From contig LNEU01000033.1 in NCBI GenBank assembly GCA_001464355.1, positions 186,001 through 250,000 of the forward strand: a DNA stretch of 64,000 nt, given 5' to 3'. This document shows, in pieces, positions 29,637-41,368 of this stretch (the first letter of the stretch is position 1; each line of letters starts with the position of its first letter). Under the pieces are notes generated by a model. The model worked only from the letters and a program-made list of their open reading frames with translations, was not told where the DNA came from and ran no database searches. The stretch is from Burkholderiales bacterium Ga0077544. GTDB taxonomy: Bacteria; Pseudomonadota; Gammaproteobacteria; Burkholderiales; Burkholderiaceae_D. Both the position numbers and the translations under genes were made by a program.

Positions 29637-30287
29637 TTACGCGACTTTGAACTTGGCGGCTTCTTCCGAGCCTTTGGTTGCGTTACCGTCACTGTATGAG
29701 TGCGCGCCAACACCAGCCAATTTGCCGCCTTGCACGATCAGGTATTCGTCCCTGATAGGACGACCTTCAAAGTAGCATTCCAAAATTTCGTGCGTACCCG
29801 CTGCGTAACGTGTTTGCGCTGTCAGGCTGGTGCAGGAAATGTGTGGTGTCATGCCGTGGTGCGGCATGGTGCGCCATGGGTGATCTGCCGGTGCTGGCTG
29901 TGGGAACCAGACGTCACCGGCATAACCAGCCAATTGCCCACTCTTCAATGCTGCAACGATGGCATCGCGATCGCACAGTTTGCCGCGTGCGGTGTTGATG
30001 ATGTACGCGCCGCGCTTGAAATTTTTCAACGGTTTTTCGTTGACCATGTGTTCTGTTTCAGGGTGCAATGTGCAGTTCAATGTCACCACGTCGCAGACTT
30101 TGGTCAGGCTTTCCAGCGTGCTGTGGTAAGTCAGGTTCAACTCTTTTTCCACTGCGGTTGGCAGACGGTGCCTATCCATGTAGTGCAGCTTGACGTCGAA
30201 TGCATGCAACAGACGCAAGACGCGTAGACCGATACGGCCAGCGGCAACGGTGCCGACAGTCATTGCTGTATCCGATTCCATCGCCAA
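29637..30287 (-). pseudogene. 5'-truncated metal-independent NAD-dependent formate dehydrogenase
   Basis: 216 residues matching the C-terminal half of the ~400-residue D-2-hydroxyacid-type formate dehydrogenase. It opens at the NAD motif (TVGTVAAGRIGLRVL), keeps the catalytic Arg (NTARGKLCDRDA) and His (HHGMTPHIS), and ends with RDEYLIVQGGKLAGVGAHSYS. The N-terminal substrate domain is absent: a stop codon lies four codons before the frame. Cys replaces the Gly after HIS. It is a remnant, now facing the molybdenum formate dehydrogenase locus that could have replaced it. Confidence 0.85.
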
Positions 30288-30348
30288 ATTCGCCTATGAC
30301 CTAAATGCAAAAAGGGTATTCAACAGCAGGGTTATTCTTACTGGATTT

Positions 30349-30373
30349 CGTTATGTCGTTAAAAGTAATAACG
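30349..30373 (+). promoter_or_regulatory. Candidate ModE operator upstream of modE
   Basis: An inverted repeat CGTTAT-13-ATAACG lies 65 bases before modE. Its half-sites resemble those of ModE operators in enterobacteria. If functional it would give autoregulation of modE and, by read-through, of modABC when molybdate is present. Confidence 0.5.
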
Positions 30374-30437
30374 TGTATTATAGCGGCTGTGCGATCACGA
30401 TTTTTATGCAGTAATCCATTTTCAAGTTGAGCCATCA

Positions 30438-32040
<1,603 letters not shown>

Positions 32041-32052
32041 GCGAGGTCTGTT

Positions 32053-32727
32053 TTGTTCACCGATGAAAACATCGGTGCGATTGTCCTAACCCTCAAGTTA
32101 GCCAGTCTCACCACACTCATACTCTTGTTGATTGGTACGCCGATCGCGTGGTGGCTGGCGCGCACGCGCTCCTGGCTCAAGGGTCCGGTCGGTGCGTTGA
32201 TCGCACTCCCCATTGTTCTCCCTCCGACTGTCATTGGTTTTTATCTGCTGGTCACCATGGGGCCCAATGGGCCGATCGGACAATTGACGCAGGCGCTGGG
32301 CCTTGGCACCCTGCCCTTCAGCTTTGCCGGTCTGGTGGTTGGCTCGGTTTTCTATTCAATGCCGTTTGTCGTGCAGCCGCTCCAGAATGCTTTTGAAGCG
32401 ATCGGCGATAGACCATTGGAAGTTGCCGCAACCTTGCGCGCATCGCCACTCGATACTTTCTTTACCGTCATTCTCCCTTTGGCAAAACCCGGCTATCTGA
32501 CAGCTGTAGTGATGGGCTTCGCGCATACCGTTGGCGAGTTTGGCGTGGTGCTGATGATAGGTGGCAACATACCGAACGAAACCCGCATGATTTCCGTTCA
32601 GATTTATGATCATGTCGAAGCACTCGAATATACGCAGGCGCACGGACTTGCTGCCGGCATGGTGATCTTCTCGATGTTGGTATTGGTTGCGTTGTACACC
32701 TTGAATCCGACCGGAAGGCGCAAATGA
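32053..32727 (+). CDS. modB: Molybdate ABC transporter, permease
   Basis: A 224-residue inner-membrane permease with about five to six helices and the EAA loop ([20 protein letters not shown]) that contacts ModC. The start is TTG at 32053 with GCGAGG upstream. It overlaps modC by 4 bases (ATGA), which implies translational coupling. Confidence 0.95.
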   Translation: MFTDENIGAIVLTLKLASLTTLILLLIGTPIAWWLARTRSWLKGPVGALIALPIVLPPTVIGFYLLVTMGPNGPIGQLTQALGLGTLPFSFAGLVVGSVFYSMPFVVQPLQNAFEAIGDRPLEVAATLRASPLDTFFTVILPLAKPGYLTAVVMGFAHTVGEFGVVLMIGGNIPNETRMISVQIYDHVEALEYTQAHGLAAGMVIFSMLVLVALYTLNPTGRRK

Positions 32728-33812
32728 GCAAGGTCGAGAATCAAATCAATGCGCGCTTCAAGTTGGGCTACGGTGCTTTTACACTGGATGTCGATCTGAC
32801 ACTGCCGGGCCGTGGCGTAACCGCATTGTTTGGCCCATCAGGTTCTGGCAAGACCACTTGCCTGCGTGTGCTTGCCGGACTGGAACGCGCCAGCGACGCC
32901 TGCCTAGAAGTCAATGGCGAAGTTTGGCAAGATGATGCGTGCGGCATATTCATACCGACTCATCGGCGGGCGCTAGGTTATGTTTTTCAGGAAGCCAGCT
33001 TGTTTCCGCATCTCGATGTAAAGCGCAATCTTGAATATGGCATGCGGCGCATCGCAAGCCCGTCGCGCCACGTGTCACTTGACCAAGCGCTTGCCCTGCT
33101 GGATATCGGCCACTTGATGCAGCGCAAGCCGGATAAATTATCCGGCGGTGAACGTCAGCGTGTCGCCATTGCGCGCGCATTGGCGACCAGCCCGCGTATT
33201 TTGTTGATGGATGAACCGCTCGCGGCGCTGGATGCAAAACGCAAAAGCGAAATCATGCCGTATCTGGAACGTCTGCATGATGAACTGGATATCCCGATTT
33301 TATACGTCAGTCATTCGTCGGATGAAGTTGCGCGTCTCGCCGATCATCTCGTGTTGCTGGAAAGCGGCAAGGTCATCGCGAGCGGTGCCACCAATGATTT
33401 GCTGACGCGTCTGGATCTCGATGTGGCGCATGGCGATTCGGCTAGTGCCTTGGTGACTGCGACCATCAGCGCACATGACCCTGACTACCATTTGACGTCG
33501 GCTACATTCTCAGGCGGTCAGCTCTTGTTGCCGCAACAAAGTGCAACCATAGGCCAGCAAGTGCGGATACGCGTGCAGGCACGCGACGTGAGTTTAAGTC
33601 TTGCACCGCAACGCGATACCAGCATATTGAATATCGTTGCGGTAACCGTAACGGAATTATCGGCTGATGCTGCGGGGCAGGTGATGGTCGGGCTGGACGC
33701 GAATGGCACACGCTTGCTGGCGCGGATTACCAGCAAGTCATACGTGGCTATGGATCTGGTGCCGGGCAAATCCTTGTATGCGCATATCAAGGGTATCGCC
33801 ATTCTTAAATAG
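32724..33812 (+). CDS. modC: Molybdate ABC transporter, ATPase
   Basis: A 362-residue ATPase. Walker [10 protein letters not shown] is at 37-45, the signature LSGGE at 139-143, and Walker B LLMDEP at 160-165. A C-terminal TOBE/Mop domain (about 290-360) is typical of ModC and may give molybdate feedback on transport. It is the last gene of the cluster. Confidence 0.96.
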   Translation: MSKVENQINARFKLGYGAFTLDVDLTLPGRGVTALFGPSGSGKTTCLRVLAGLERASDACLEVNGEVWQDDACGIFIPTHRRALGYVFQEASLFPHLDVKRNLEYGMRRIASPSRHVSLDQALALLDIGHLMQRKPDKLSGGERQRVAIARALATSPRILLMDEPLAALDAKRKSEIMPYLERLHDELDIPILYVSHSSDEVARLADHLVLLESGKVIASGATNDLLTRLDLDVAHGDSASALVTATISAHDPDYHLTSATFSGGQLLLPQQSATIGQQVRIRVQARDVSLSLAPQRDTSILNIVAVTVTELSADAAGQVMVGLDANGTRLLARITSKSYVAMDLVPGKSLYAHIKGIAILK

Positions 33813-33896
33813 CATGTCAAGAAGGCAAAAACCAGGCAAGGAAAACTCTTTGATTGTCTGACTTGGCCGCTACGCGATTATGCGGCGGCCTTGTAT

Positions 33897-34985
33897 TTAC
33901 GCTACGGCCGTCTTGGCGTGGCCGAACGCTTCCGACAACAGCAGAATTTTTCCGGTATCGCTGGAATCGTAACCTGCCAGTCCATTGATCACTTTGCGGA
34001 AATAACCTGACTGCACTACGTCTATCACCAGTTGTATCAACGGATCGTCCATGATAGCCAGTGGCATGGCCAGGAAATAGCGTTCACGTATCAGTGGAAT
34101 GAAATCAAGGCTGAAACGATGTGCTGCCGTTTGTACGCCGACGCCGACATCCGCCATGCCACTGGCTATAAAAGCAGCGACCGCAGAATGCGTGAACTCG
34201 TTGCTTTGATAACCTTCAATATCAAAAGGCGAGATATTCGCGCCAGCCAGCATCAATTCCAGCAACATGCGTGTTCCTGAACCCGCTTGCCGATTCACGA
34301 AGCGCACACCCGGACGCGTCAGGTCTTGCAAAGTCAGGATCTTTTTCGGATTGCCCGGCGCGACGAACATGCCCTGCGTACGTACCGCCAAATGCAGCAG
34401 GCAATGCTCGCGTGGGTTCAGCCATTGCGTGTAACGCTCGACCGCCTTTTTCTCGAATTCTCCCAAAGGCACGTGGAAGCCAGCCAGATCGCATTCGTTG
34501 CGCGACAAGGCGGCGACTGCATCGGTGCTGTTGCGATAGCGCAAGTCTACCGGCAGATTCGCTTCCGTCAATTGATGCAACAAGGCATCGACCGCGAAGC
34601 CATGACTGGCATCAAGACGCAAAGGTTTGGTTTTGCCGACGATGGTTTTGCCGATTTCACTTTCCAGTTCGGACGCCAGACTTTCCAGCGTGGGAGATAA
34701 ACGTGCACGTATGCGCCTATCGGCCCAGATCAGCTTTTCAGCCAAAGGCGTCAAAGTCGTGCCGCGTCCGCGGTCGGTATTCAATAGTGGCGTGCCGAAC
34801 ATCTTTTCCGCATCGCGCAACAAACCCCAGGAATAGCGATAGGACAAGTCGACCAGGCGAGCGGCTTTGGAAATCGAACCAGTTTTTTGTATCGACATTA
34901 AAAGGCCGAGCAAAACCGCGGTATCCAGCGGCGCATCAGCACTGTGCGTGATTTCCCAATGGGGATTGATGACGACCTTGAACAT
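33897..34985 (-). CDS. ModE-like HTH regulator fused to a periplasmic-binding-like domain
   Basis: A 362-residue one-component regulator. The N-terminal winged helix (about 20-100: TGSISKAARLVDLSYRYSWG, then TDRGRGTTLTPLAEKL) is of the LysR/ModE type. A PBP-like domain (about 130-330) contains CDLAGFHVPLGEF and RFVNRQAGSGTRMLLELML. Such domains resemble molybdate/oxyanion binders. It is divergent from the fds operon and convergent with modC, so it plausibly controls formate dehydrogenase in response to an oxyanion or formate. The ligand is inferred, not seen. Confidence 0.78.
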   Translation of the reverse strand: MFKVVINPHWEITHSADAPLDTAVLLGLLMSIQKTGSISKAARLVDLSYRYSWGLLRDAEKMFGTPLLNTDRGRGTTLTPLAEKLIWADRRIRARLSPTLESLASELESEIGKTIVGKTKPLRLDASHGFAVDALLHQLTEANLPVDLRYRNSTDAVAALSRNECDLAGFHVPLGEFEKKAVERYTQWLNPREHCLLHLAVRTQGMFVAPGNPKKILTLQDLTRPGVRFVNRQAGSGTRMLLELMLAGANISPFDIEGYQSNEFTHSAVAAFIASGMADVGVGVQTAAHRFSLDFIPLIRERYFLAMPLAIMDDPLIQLVIDVVQSGYFRKVINGLAGYDSSDTGKILLLSEAFGHAKTAVA

Positions 34986-35226
34986 ATGTAATAAAAAACC
35001 TATTGGTTTGAATGTCGCATTTAGCGGTTATGCAAAAGATAGCCTATTGAAGCTACGCTTTTCGAGTGCTACCTTTCAGATGTTGCAAAGGTACGCCTGC
35101 AAACTATATGCTATTAAAAACATATATACAAGATAATTTTTGACAAGGAAGCAGTATGTTTTCGTTCGATTTCACGACCTCGCGGCATGCAGTATTGCCA
35201 TCAGTGTCGTTCACAGGAGCCTCTTT

Positions 35227-35706
35227 ATGAGCACTGAACACACATTCGATGTGGCGGCGATTGAGTCCATCATCGCTCAGCGTAAAGCGATGCCTGGTGC
35301 ATTGCTGCCGATTCTGCATGATATCCAAACTGCAGTCGGTTTCATCCCGCCTAGCATGGTCCCGGCGATTGCCGAAGGTCTGAATCTGTCGCGCGCAGAA
35401 GTGCATGGCGTGATCACATACTATCATTTCTTCCGTCAGCATCCAGCCGGCAAGCACGTCGTGCAAATCTGTCGCGCTGAAGCTTGTCAGGCACGCGGTT
35501 GCGAGTCGCTGGTTGATCACGCCAAAGAAATGCTCGGTTGCGATTTCCATGAAATCACCGACGACGGCAAATTCTCGCTGGAAGTCGTTTATTGCCTAGG
35601 CCAATGCGCCAGCGGCCCGGCGATCCAGATCGATGACGATTTGTACGCACGCGTATCGAACGAAAAATTCAACAAGCTGATCCAGGCGAAGCGAGGTGTG
35701 CAATGA
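35227..35706 (+). CDS. fdsG: NAD-dependent formate dehydrogenase gamma subunit
   Basis: A 159-residue NuoE-like subunit carrying a [2Fe-2S] cluster, with cysteines in ICRAEACQARGC and VYCLGQCASG. The ATG at 35227 has CAGGAG upstream; a frame from 35140 lacks one. First gene of the fds operon; it overlaps fdsB by 4 bases. It passes electrons between the diaphorase and formate-oxidising parts of a soluble cytoplasmic complex. Confidence 0.95.
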   Translation: MSTEHTFDVAAIESIIAQRKAMPGALLPILHDIQTAVGFIPPSMVPAIAEGLNLSRAEVHGVITYYHFFRQHPAGKHVVQICRAEACQARGCESLVDHAKEMLGCDFHEITDDGKFSLEVVYCLGQCASGPAIQIDDDLYARVSNEKFNKLIQAKRGVQ

Positions 35707-37271
35707 CCGCAGTGAACACAATCACTATTTTTGTTCCACGCGACTCAACCGCGCTCGCACTCGGTGCCAATGAAACGGCTGCAGCCATCGCTAAAGAAGC
35801 AAAAGCACGTGGCATCGATATCAAACTGGTGCGCAATGGTTCGCGCGGCATGTTCTGGCTCGAGCCACTGGTTGAGGTTGCAACCGACGCTGGTCGTATC
35901 GCCTTTGGCCCGATCGAAGAGCACGAAGTTGCCGGCTTGTTTGACGCAGGTTTCACCGCTGGCGGCAAGCATCCAAAAGCATTGGGTTTGACCGAAGAAA
36001 TTCCTTACCTGAAAAAACAAGAGCGTCTGCAATTCGTACGCGTCGGCATCACCGACCCGGTTTCGCTGGATGACTATCTTGCGCATGAAGGCTATGTTGG
36101 CTTGAAAAAGGCCATCGCCATGGAGCCAGCAGCGATTGTTCAGGAAGTCACCGATTCCGGCCTGCGTGGTCGCGGCGGCGCAGCCTTCCCAACCGGTATC
36201 AAGTGGAAAACCGTGCTCGGCGCCGAAGCTGATCAAAAGTACATCGCCTGCAACGCCGATGAAGGCGACTCTGGTACGTTCTCCGATCGCATGGTGATGG
36301 AAGATGATCCATTCATGCTGATCGAAGGCATGACCATCGCTGGTCTGGCAGTTAAAGCGACCGAAGGTTATATATATGTGCGTTCCGAGTATCCGCACTC
36401 GATCGCCAATCTGAACGAAGCAATCGATGCGGCGAACAAAGCCGGCTACCTCGGCGAGAACATTCTGGGTTCCGGTCGCACTTTCAACCTGCAAGTACGT
36501 AAAGCCGCAGGCGCTTATGTTTGCGGCGAAGAAACCGCGATGCTGGAAAGTATCGAAGGCAAGCGTGGTCTGGTTCGCGCCAAACCACCACTGCCAGCGC
36601 TGCAAGGTTTGTTCGGCAAGCCGACGGTCATCAACAACGTGATTTCGCTGTCTGCCGTGCCATTGATCTTGTCGCGTGGCGCGACCTTCTACAAGGATTT
36701 CGGTATGGGCCGTTCGCGCGGCACCTTGCCTATGCAACTGGCTGGCAACTTGAAATTCGGCGGCCTGGTGGAAAAAGCATTCGGCGTTACTTTGCGCGAA
36801 TTGTTGTATGACTTTGGCGGTGGTTCGGAATCGGGTAGGCCGATTCGCGCCGTGCAAGTTGGTGGCCCGCTAGGCGCCTACATGCCGGAATCGCTGTTTG
36901 ATACACCGTTTGACTATGAAGCTTTTGCAGCAGTCGCATCGACCGTCGGTCACGGCGGGTTGGTGGCTTTCGACGATACCGTAGACATGGCCAAACAAGC
37001 ACGTTACGCAATGCACTTCTGTGCAGTTGAGTCGTGTGGCAAATGCACACCGTGCCGGATTGGGTCGACACGTGGTGTTGAAGTAATGGACAAAATCATC
37101 GCTAATCAGAATCGGCCTCAGCAAATTCATCTGTTGCGCGACTTGTGCGACGTGATGGTTACGGGATCGCTATGTGCGATGGGCAATATGACACCGTTCC
37201 CGGTGTTGTCAGCCCTGAATCACTTCCCTGAAGATTTTGGCGATCAAAAAGCATTGGCTAATGCAGCTTAA
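35703..37271 (+). CDS. fdsB: NAD-dependent formate dehydrogenase beta subunit
   Basis: A 522-residue NuoF-like diaphorase. The N-terminal thioredoxin-like part (about 1-110) precedes the FMN/NADH-binding GLRGRGGAAFPTGIKWK and CNADEGDSGTFSDR. The C-terminal [4Fe-4S] motif ESCGKCTPCRIGSTRG lies near residue 440. It reduces NAD+ with electrons from formate. Confidence 0.97.
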   Translation: MTAVNTITIFVPRDSTALALGANETAAAIAKEAKARGIDIKLVRNGSRGMFWLEPLVEVATDAGRIAFGPIEEHEVAGLFDAGFTAGGKHPKALGLTEEIPYLKKQERLQFVRVGITDPVSLDDYLAHEGYVGLKKAIAMEPAAIVQEVTDSGLRGRGGAAFPTGIKWKTVLGAEADQKYIACNADEGDSGTFSDRMVMEDDPFMLIEGMTIAGLAVKATEGYIYVRSEYPHSIANLNEAIDAANKAGYLGENILGSGRTFNLQVRKAAGAYVCGEETAMLESIEGKRGLVRAKPPLPALQGLFGKPTVINNVISLSAVPLILSRGATFYKDFGMGRSRGTLPMQLAGNLKFGGLVEKAFGVTLRELLYDFGGGSESGRPIRAVQVGGPLGAYMPESLFDTPFDYEAFAAVASTVGHGGLVAFDDTVDMAKQARYAMHFCAVESCGKCTPCRIGSTRGVEVMDKIIANQNRPQQIHLLRDLCDVMVTGSLCAMGNMTPFPVLSALNHFPEDFGDQKALANAA

Positions 37272-37307
37272 ACCCGCAGCGCAAGCACAAGCAACTGGAG
37301 CGAAAAA

Positions 37308-40175
37308 ATGAACTCACTTAATGGTATTGATTACGGCACGCCGAAAAGCAAATCCGAGAATCTGGTCACACTGGAAATCGACGGCATAGAAGTCACCGTG
37401 CCACAAGGCACATCCGTCATGCGTGCAGCGGCGGAATATGGCATCAACGTGCCGAAACTGTGTGCCACCGACAGCCTGGAAGCATTCGGCTCATGCCGTC
37501 TGTGTCTGGTCGAGATCGAAGGTCGCCGCGGCTACCCTGCATCGTGCACCACGCCGGCTGAAGCTGGCATGAAGATCAAAACACAAACGCCTAAATTGGC
37601 TGACATTCGCCGTGGCGTGATGGAGTTGTACATCTCCGATCACCCATTGGATTGCCTGACTTGCCCAACCAACGGCAATTGCGAACTGCAAGACATGGCT
37701 GGTGTAGTCGGTCTGCGCGACGTACGTTACGGCTACGATGGCGAAAACCATCTGAAGCTCGAAAAAGATGAATCGAATCCTTACTTCACTTACGACGCAT
37801 CGAAATGTATCGTTTGTAATCGCTGCGTACGCGCGTGCGAAGAAACCCAAGGTACGTTCGCATTGACTATCGATGGCCGCGGTTTTGCATCGCGTGTATC
37901 GGCAAGTCAAAACGAAGACTTCATCGAATCAGAATGCGTATCTTGCGGTGCTTGCGTTGACGCATGCCCAACAGCTACCTTGACTGAAAAAACCGTCATC
38001 ATGATGGGCCAGGGCGAACACAGCAAAGTCACCACCTGCGCATACTGCGGTGTTGGTTGCTCGTTCAAAGCCGAAATGAAGGGCAACGAAGTTGTCCGCA
38101 TGGTGCCAAATCCAGACGGCAAAGCCAACCAGGGCCACGCTTGCGTGAAAGGTCGTTTCGCATGGGGTTATGCAACGCACAAAGACCGCATGTTGAAACC
38201 GATGATTCGCAGCAAAATCACCGATCCATGGCGCGAAGTGTCATGGGAAGAAGCGATCAACTACACCGCGTCAGAATTCAAACGCATCCAGGCTAAATAC
38301 GGCAAGGATTCGATCGGAGGCTTGGTATCCTCACGTTGCACCAACGAAGAAGGTTACTTGGTTCAGAAGTTGGTTCGCGCTGCTTTCGGTAACAACAACG
38401 TTGATACCTGCGCTCGCGTTTGCCATTCGCCGACAGGCTACGGTCTGAAAGTGACTCTGGGTGAATCAGCTGGTACACAAACTTTTGAATCAGTGATGAA
38501 GTCGGATTGCATCGTGATCATTGGTGCCAACCCGGCAAATGCCCATCCAGTGTTCGCATCGCAAATGAAACGCCGTCTTCGTCAAGGCGCGAAATTGATC
38601 GTTGTCGATCCACGCACAACCGAAATGGTGAAATCGCCGCACGTACAAGCGGACCACCATTTGAAATTAATGCCGGGTACCAACGTTGCTATCGTCAATG
38701 CAATGGCCTACGTCATCCTGAGCGAAAAACTGCACAAGCCAGAGTTCATCGCTGAACGCTGCGAAACAGCTTCGTTCACAGAGTGGGAACACTTCATTCT
38801 GCAAGAAGAAAATTCTCCTGAAGCCGTGGAAAAAATCAGCGGTGTACCAGCTGAAGAAATCCGCGCTGCAGCACGCATGTACGCAAACGCTAAAAACGGC
38901 GCGATCTATTACGGTCTCGGCGTAACCGAACATGCACAAGGTTCGACCACTGTGATCGGTATCGCCAACCTGGCGATGGCAACCGGCAACATCGGTCGCG
39001 AAGGCGTCGGCGTGAATCCACTGCGCGGTCAAAACAACGTGCAGGGTTCGTGCGACATGGGTTCTTTCCCGCACGAATTGCCAGGCTATCGCCACGTTTC
39101 TGATTCGACCACACGCGCTGAATTCGAAGCCGCATGGAATTGCGTACTCGATCCAGAACCAGGTCTGCGTATTCCAAACATGTTCGACGCGGCAATGGAC
39201 GGCACCTTCATGGGCTTGTATTGCCAGGGTGAAGATATTGTTCAATCAGATCCTGATACACAACACGTTACTGCTGCGTTGTCGGCCATGGAATGTATCG
39301 TTGTACAAGATATCTTCTTGAATGAAACGGCAAAATACGCACACGTATTCTTGCCGGGTTCATCCTTCCTGGAAAAAGACGGTACTTTCACCAATGCAGA
39401 ACGTCGCATCTCCCGCGTCCGCAAAGTGATGCCGCCAAAATCGGGCAAAGGCGATTGGGAAGTTACCTGCATGTTGGCGAACGCATTGGGTTATCCAATG
39501 AGCTACAAACATCCACGCGAAATCATGGATGAAATCGCATCCTTGACACCTACCTTCACCGGTGTGAGCTTCAAGCGTATCGATGAGCTCGGCGGCAGCA
39601 TCCAATGGCCATGCAACGATGCAGCGCCAGAAGGTACGCCAACGATGCATATCGGCGAATTCGTACGCGGCAAAGGTAAATTCATCGATACCAAGTACTT
39701 CGGCAGCGGCGAAAAGGTCAACAAGAAATTCCCATTGATCCTGACCACCGGTCGTGTCTTGTCGCAATACAACGTGGGCGCGCAAACCCGTCGCACCGAC
39801 AACAATACGTGGCACAGCGAAGACCGGCTCGAGATCCATCCACAAGATGCGCTGGATCGTGGCATCAAGCAGAACGATTGGGTTGGTATCCACTCGCGTG
39901 CTGGTGAAACGGTATTGCGCGCTGACATTACGGAAAATATTCAACCAGGTGTGGTCTACACCACGTTCCATTTCCCGGAATCGGGCGCGAACGTGATTAC
40001 GACCAGCTCGTCTGATTGGGCAACCAACTGTCCTGAGTACAAAGTAACTGCGGTTCAAGTCATGCCGGTTGCTCAGCCTTCGGAATGGCAGCGTACTTAC
40101 AACCGCTTCAATACTCAGCAAGAAAGTTTTGCTAGTGATCAGATGATTCCAAAAGAATCAGCGGTCGCGAAGTAA
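37308..40175 (+). CDS. fdsA: NAD-dependent formate dehydrogenase alpha (molybdopterin) subunit
   Basis: A 955-residue catalytic subunit: formate to CO2 at a bis-molybdopterin-guanine-dinucleotide metal centre. The N-terminal NuoG-like part has the [2Fe-2S] Cys set (C52, C63, C66, C80) and His/Cys-ligated and ferredoxin-type clusters (CIVCNRCVRACEE, CVSCGACVDACP). The molybdopterin part starts at CAYCGVGCSF. The metal ligand is Cys372 in RVCHSPTGYG, Cys where E. coli FdhF has selenocysteine. The metal may be Mo or W. Confidence 0.97.
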   Translation: MNSLNGIDYGTPKSKSENLVTLEIDGIEVTVPQGTSVMRAAAEYGINVPKLCATDSLEAFGSCRLCLVEIEGRRGYPASCTTPAEAGMKIKTQTPKLADIRRGVMELYISDHPLDCLTCPTNGNCELQDMAGVVGLRDVRYGYDGENHLKLEKDESNPYFTYDASKCIVCNRCVRACEETQGTFALTIDGRGFASRVSASQNEDFIESECVSCGACVDACPTATLTEKTVIMMGQGEHSKVTTCAYCGVGCSFKAEMKGNEVVRMVPNPDGKANQGHACVKGRFAWGYATHKDRMLKPMIRSKITDPWREVSWEEAINYTASEFKRIQAKYGKDSIGGLVSSRCTNEEGYLVQKLVRAAFGNNNVDTCARVCHSPTGYGLKVTLGESAGTQTFESVMKSDCIVIIGANPANAHPVFASQMKRRLRQGAKLIVVDPRTTEMVKSPHVQADHHLKLMPGTNVAIVNAMAYVILSEKLHKPEFIAERCETASFTEWEHFILQEENSPEAVEKISGVPAEEIRAAARMYANAKNGAIYYGLGVTEHAQGSTTVIGIANLAMATGNIGREGVGVNPLRGQNNVQGSCDMGSFPHELPGYRHVSDSTTRAEFEAAWNCVLDPEPGLRIPNMFDAAMDGTFMGLYCQGEDIVQSDPDTQHVTAALSAMECIVVQDIFLNETAKYAHVFLPGSSFLEKDGTFTNAERRISRVRKVMPPKSGKGDWEVTCMLANALGYPMSYKHPREIMDEIASLTPTFTGVSFKRIDELGGSIQWPCNDAAPEGTPTMHIGEFVRGKGKFIDTKYFGSGEKVNKKFPLILTTGRVLSQYNVGAQTRRTDNNTWHSEDRLEIHPQDALDRGIKQNDWVGIHSRAGETVLRADITENIQPGVVYTTFHFPESGANVITTSSSDWATNCPEYKVTAVQVMPVAQPSEWQRTYNRFNTQQESFASDQMIPKESAVAK

Positions 40176-40190
40176 AGCAAGAAGACGTAG

Positions 40191-41021
40191 ATGAACGCTA
40201 TCTCCGACGATGAGCGCGCAGCACTGGTCCGGGTCTCAGTAGAAAAATGGGATGCGGATAGTCGCGAGCTCTGCGAGGATGATGTCGCGGAAGAAGTACC
40301 GATCGCGCTGGAATACAACGGCATCTCGCACGCGGTGATGCTGGCCTCGCCTTATGATCTGGAAGATTTCGCGCTCGGCTTTTCATTGAGCGAAGGAATC
40401 CTGAAAGATCGTTCGGAATTGTACGAATGCGAAATCGTACCCGGCGCACAAGGTATACAGGTACAGATGCAAATCGCAACGGAACGTTTCGTTACGTTGA
40501 AAGACAAGCGTCGCAATCTGACCGGCCGTACCGGCTGCGGATTGTGTGGTGCCGAAACATTGGCACAGGCAGTTCGTCGTCCGGGTGCTGTTACAGGCAG
40601 TACCGCGTTTTCCGCTACGCAGATTTATGCCGGCATGAAGTCTATGCAATCGAGGCAGCGTCTGCAGCGCTATACCGGTGCGACACACGCAGCGGCATGG
40701 ATGAATGCAGATGGCTCAATCGATTTGGTGCGTGAAGATATAGGTCGTCACAATGCGCTGGATAAATTGATAGGCGCAATGTCAGATGAGAAGCGCGATT
40801 TTACGAATGGTGCTGCGTTGATTACCAGCCGCGCCAGTTATGAAATGGTGCAGAAGTCGGCAACGATGGGGATAGGATTTTTGGCTGCCATCTCGGCGCC
40901 TACCAGTCTCGCTATTCAGTTGGCCGAAGAGGCTAACGTTACGCTAGTCGGATTTGTACGCAGCAACAGTCATGTCGTATACGCACAATCGCATCGATTG
41001 ATGCGGGATAAAACAAAGTAA
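40191..41021 (+). CDS. fdhD: Sulfurtransferase for formate dehydrogenase maturation, FdhD
   Basis: 276 residues. FdhD moves sulfur from a cysteine desulfurase to the molybdenum cofactor, without which the enzyme is inactive. The mobile-loop cysteines are C116 and C119 in TGCGLCGAET. The C-terminal part contains EDIGRHNALDKLIG and TSRASYEMVQKSA. It starts 15 bases after fdsA, in the fdsC position of related operons. Confidence 0.95.
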   Translation: MNAISDDERAALVRVSVEKWDADSRELCEDDVAEEVPIALEYNGISHAVMLASPYDLEDFALGFSLSEGILKDRSELYECEIVPGAQGIQVQMQIATERFVTLKDKRRNLTGRTGCGLCGAETLAQAVRRPGAVTGSTAFSATQIYAGMKSMQSRQRLQRYTGATHAAAWMNADGSIDLVREDIGRHNALDKLIGAMSDEKRDFTNGAALITSRASYEMVQKSATMGIGFLAAISAPTSLAIQLAEEANVTLVGFVRSNSHVVYAQSHRLMRDKTK

Positions 41022-41032
41022 AAGGAAGAAGT

Positions 41033-41257
41033 ATGAGCCACAGTAGCGCAGATCGTTTAGTCACCATGGCAAACCAGATAGGTGACTTCTTTGAAACCAT
41101 GACTGATAGAGATCAATCGCTGAAAGATATCAGCGGTCACTTGAAGCGTTCGTGGGCGCCGCCTATGCGTCGCAAATTGCTCGAACACATCGAGCACGGC
41201 GGCGCAGGCTTGAAAGACATCGTGTTGCAGGCCGTGCAGACTAACAAGATCATTTAA
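41033..41257 (+). CDS. fdsD: Formate dehydrogenase delta subunit
   Basis: A 74-residue small accessory subunit with the family pattern LVTMANQIGDFFE at residues 9-21 and SWAPPMRRKLLEH near residue 41. It closes the fdsGBA-fdhD-fdsD operon, 11 bases after fdhD. Its role is structural or in assembly; the mechanism is unclear. Confidence 0.9.
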   Translation: MSHSSADRLVTMANQIGDFFETMTDRDQSLKDISGHLKRSWAPPMRRKLLEHIEHGGAGLKDIVLQAVQTNKII

Positions 41258-41312
41258 GTAAATTTATTAAGTTTCAAGCGTGGGGTTGATGCAATAGTTC
41301 AACCGCATTAAC

Positions 41313-41347
41313 ATGGCTGCGCACCGTCAAGGTCAGCAGCCATTTTC
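41313..41347 (+). terminator. Weak terminator after the fds operon
   Basis: ATGGCTGC (41313-41320) pairs with GCAGCCAT (41336-41343), followed by only TTTTC. It separates fdsD from tupA and may allow some read-through. Confidence 0.45.
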
Positions 41348-41368
41348 ACTAGCTCTTCAGGAGGAATC

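Noticed and set aside
35745-36857. Long open frame antisense to fdsB (370 codons)
   Set aside because: Shadow of a conserved gene; no family features.
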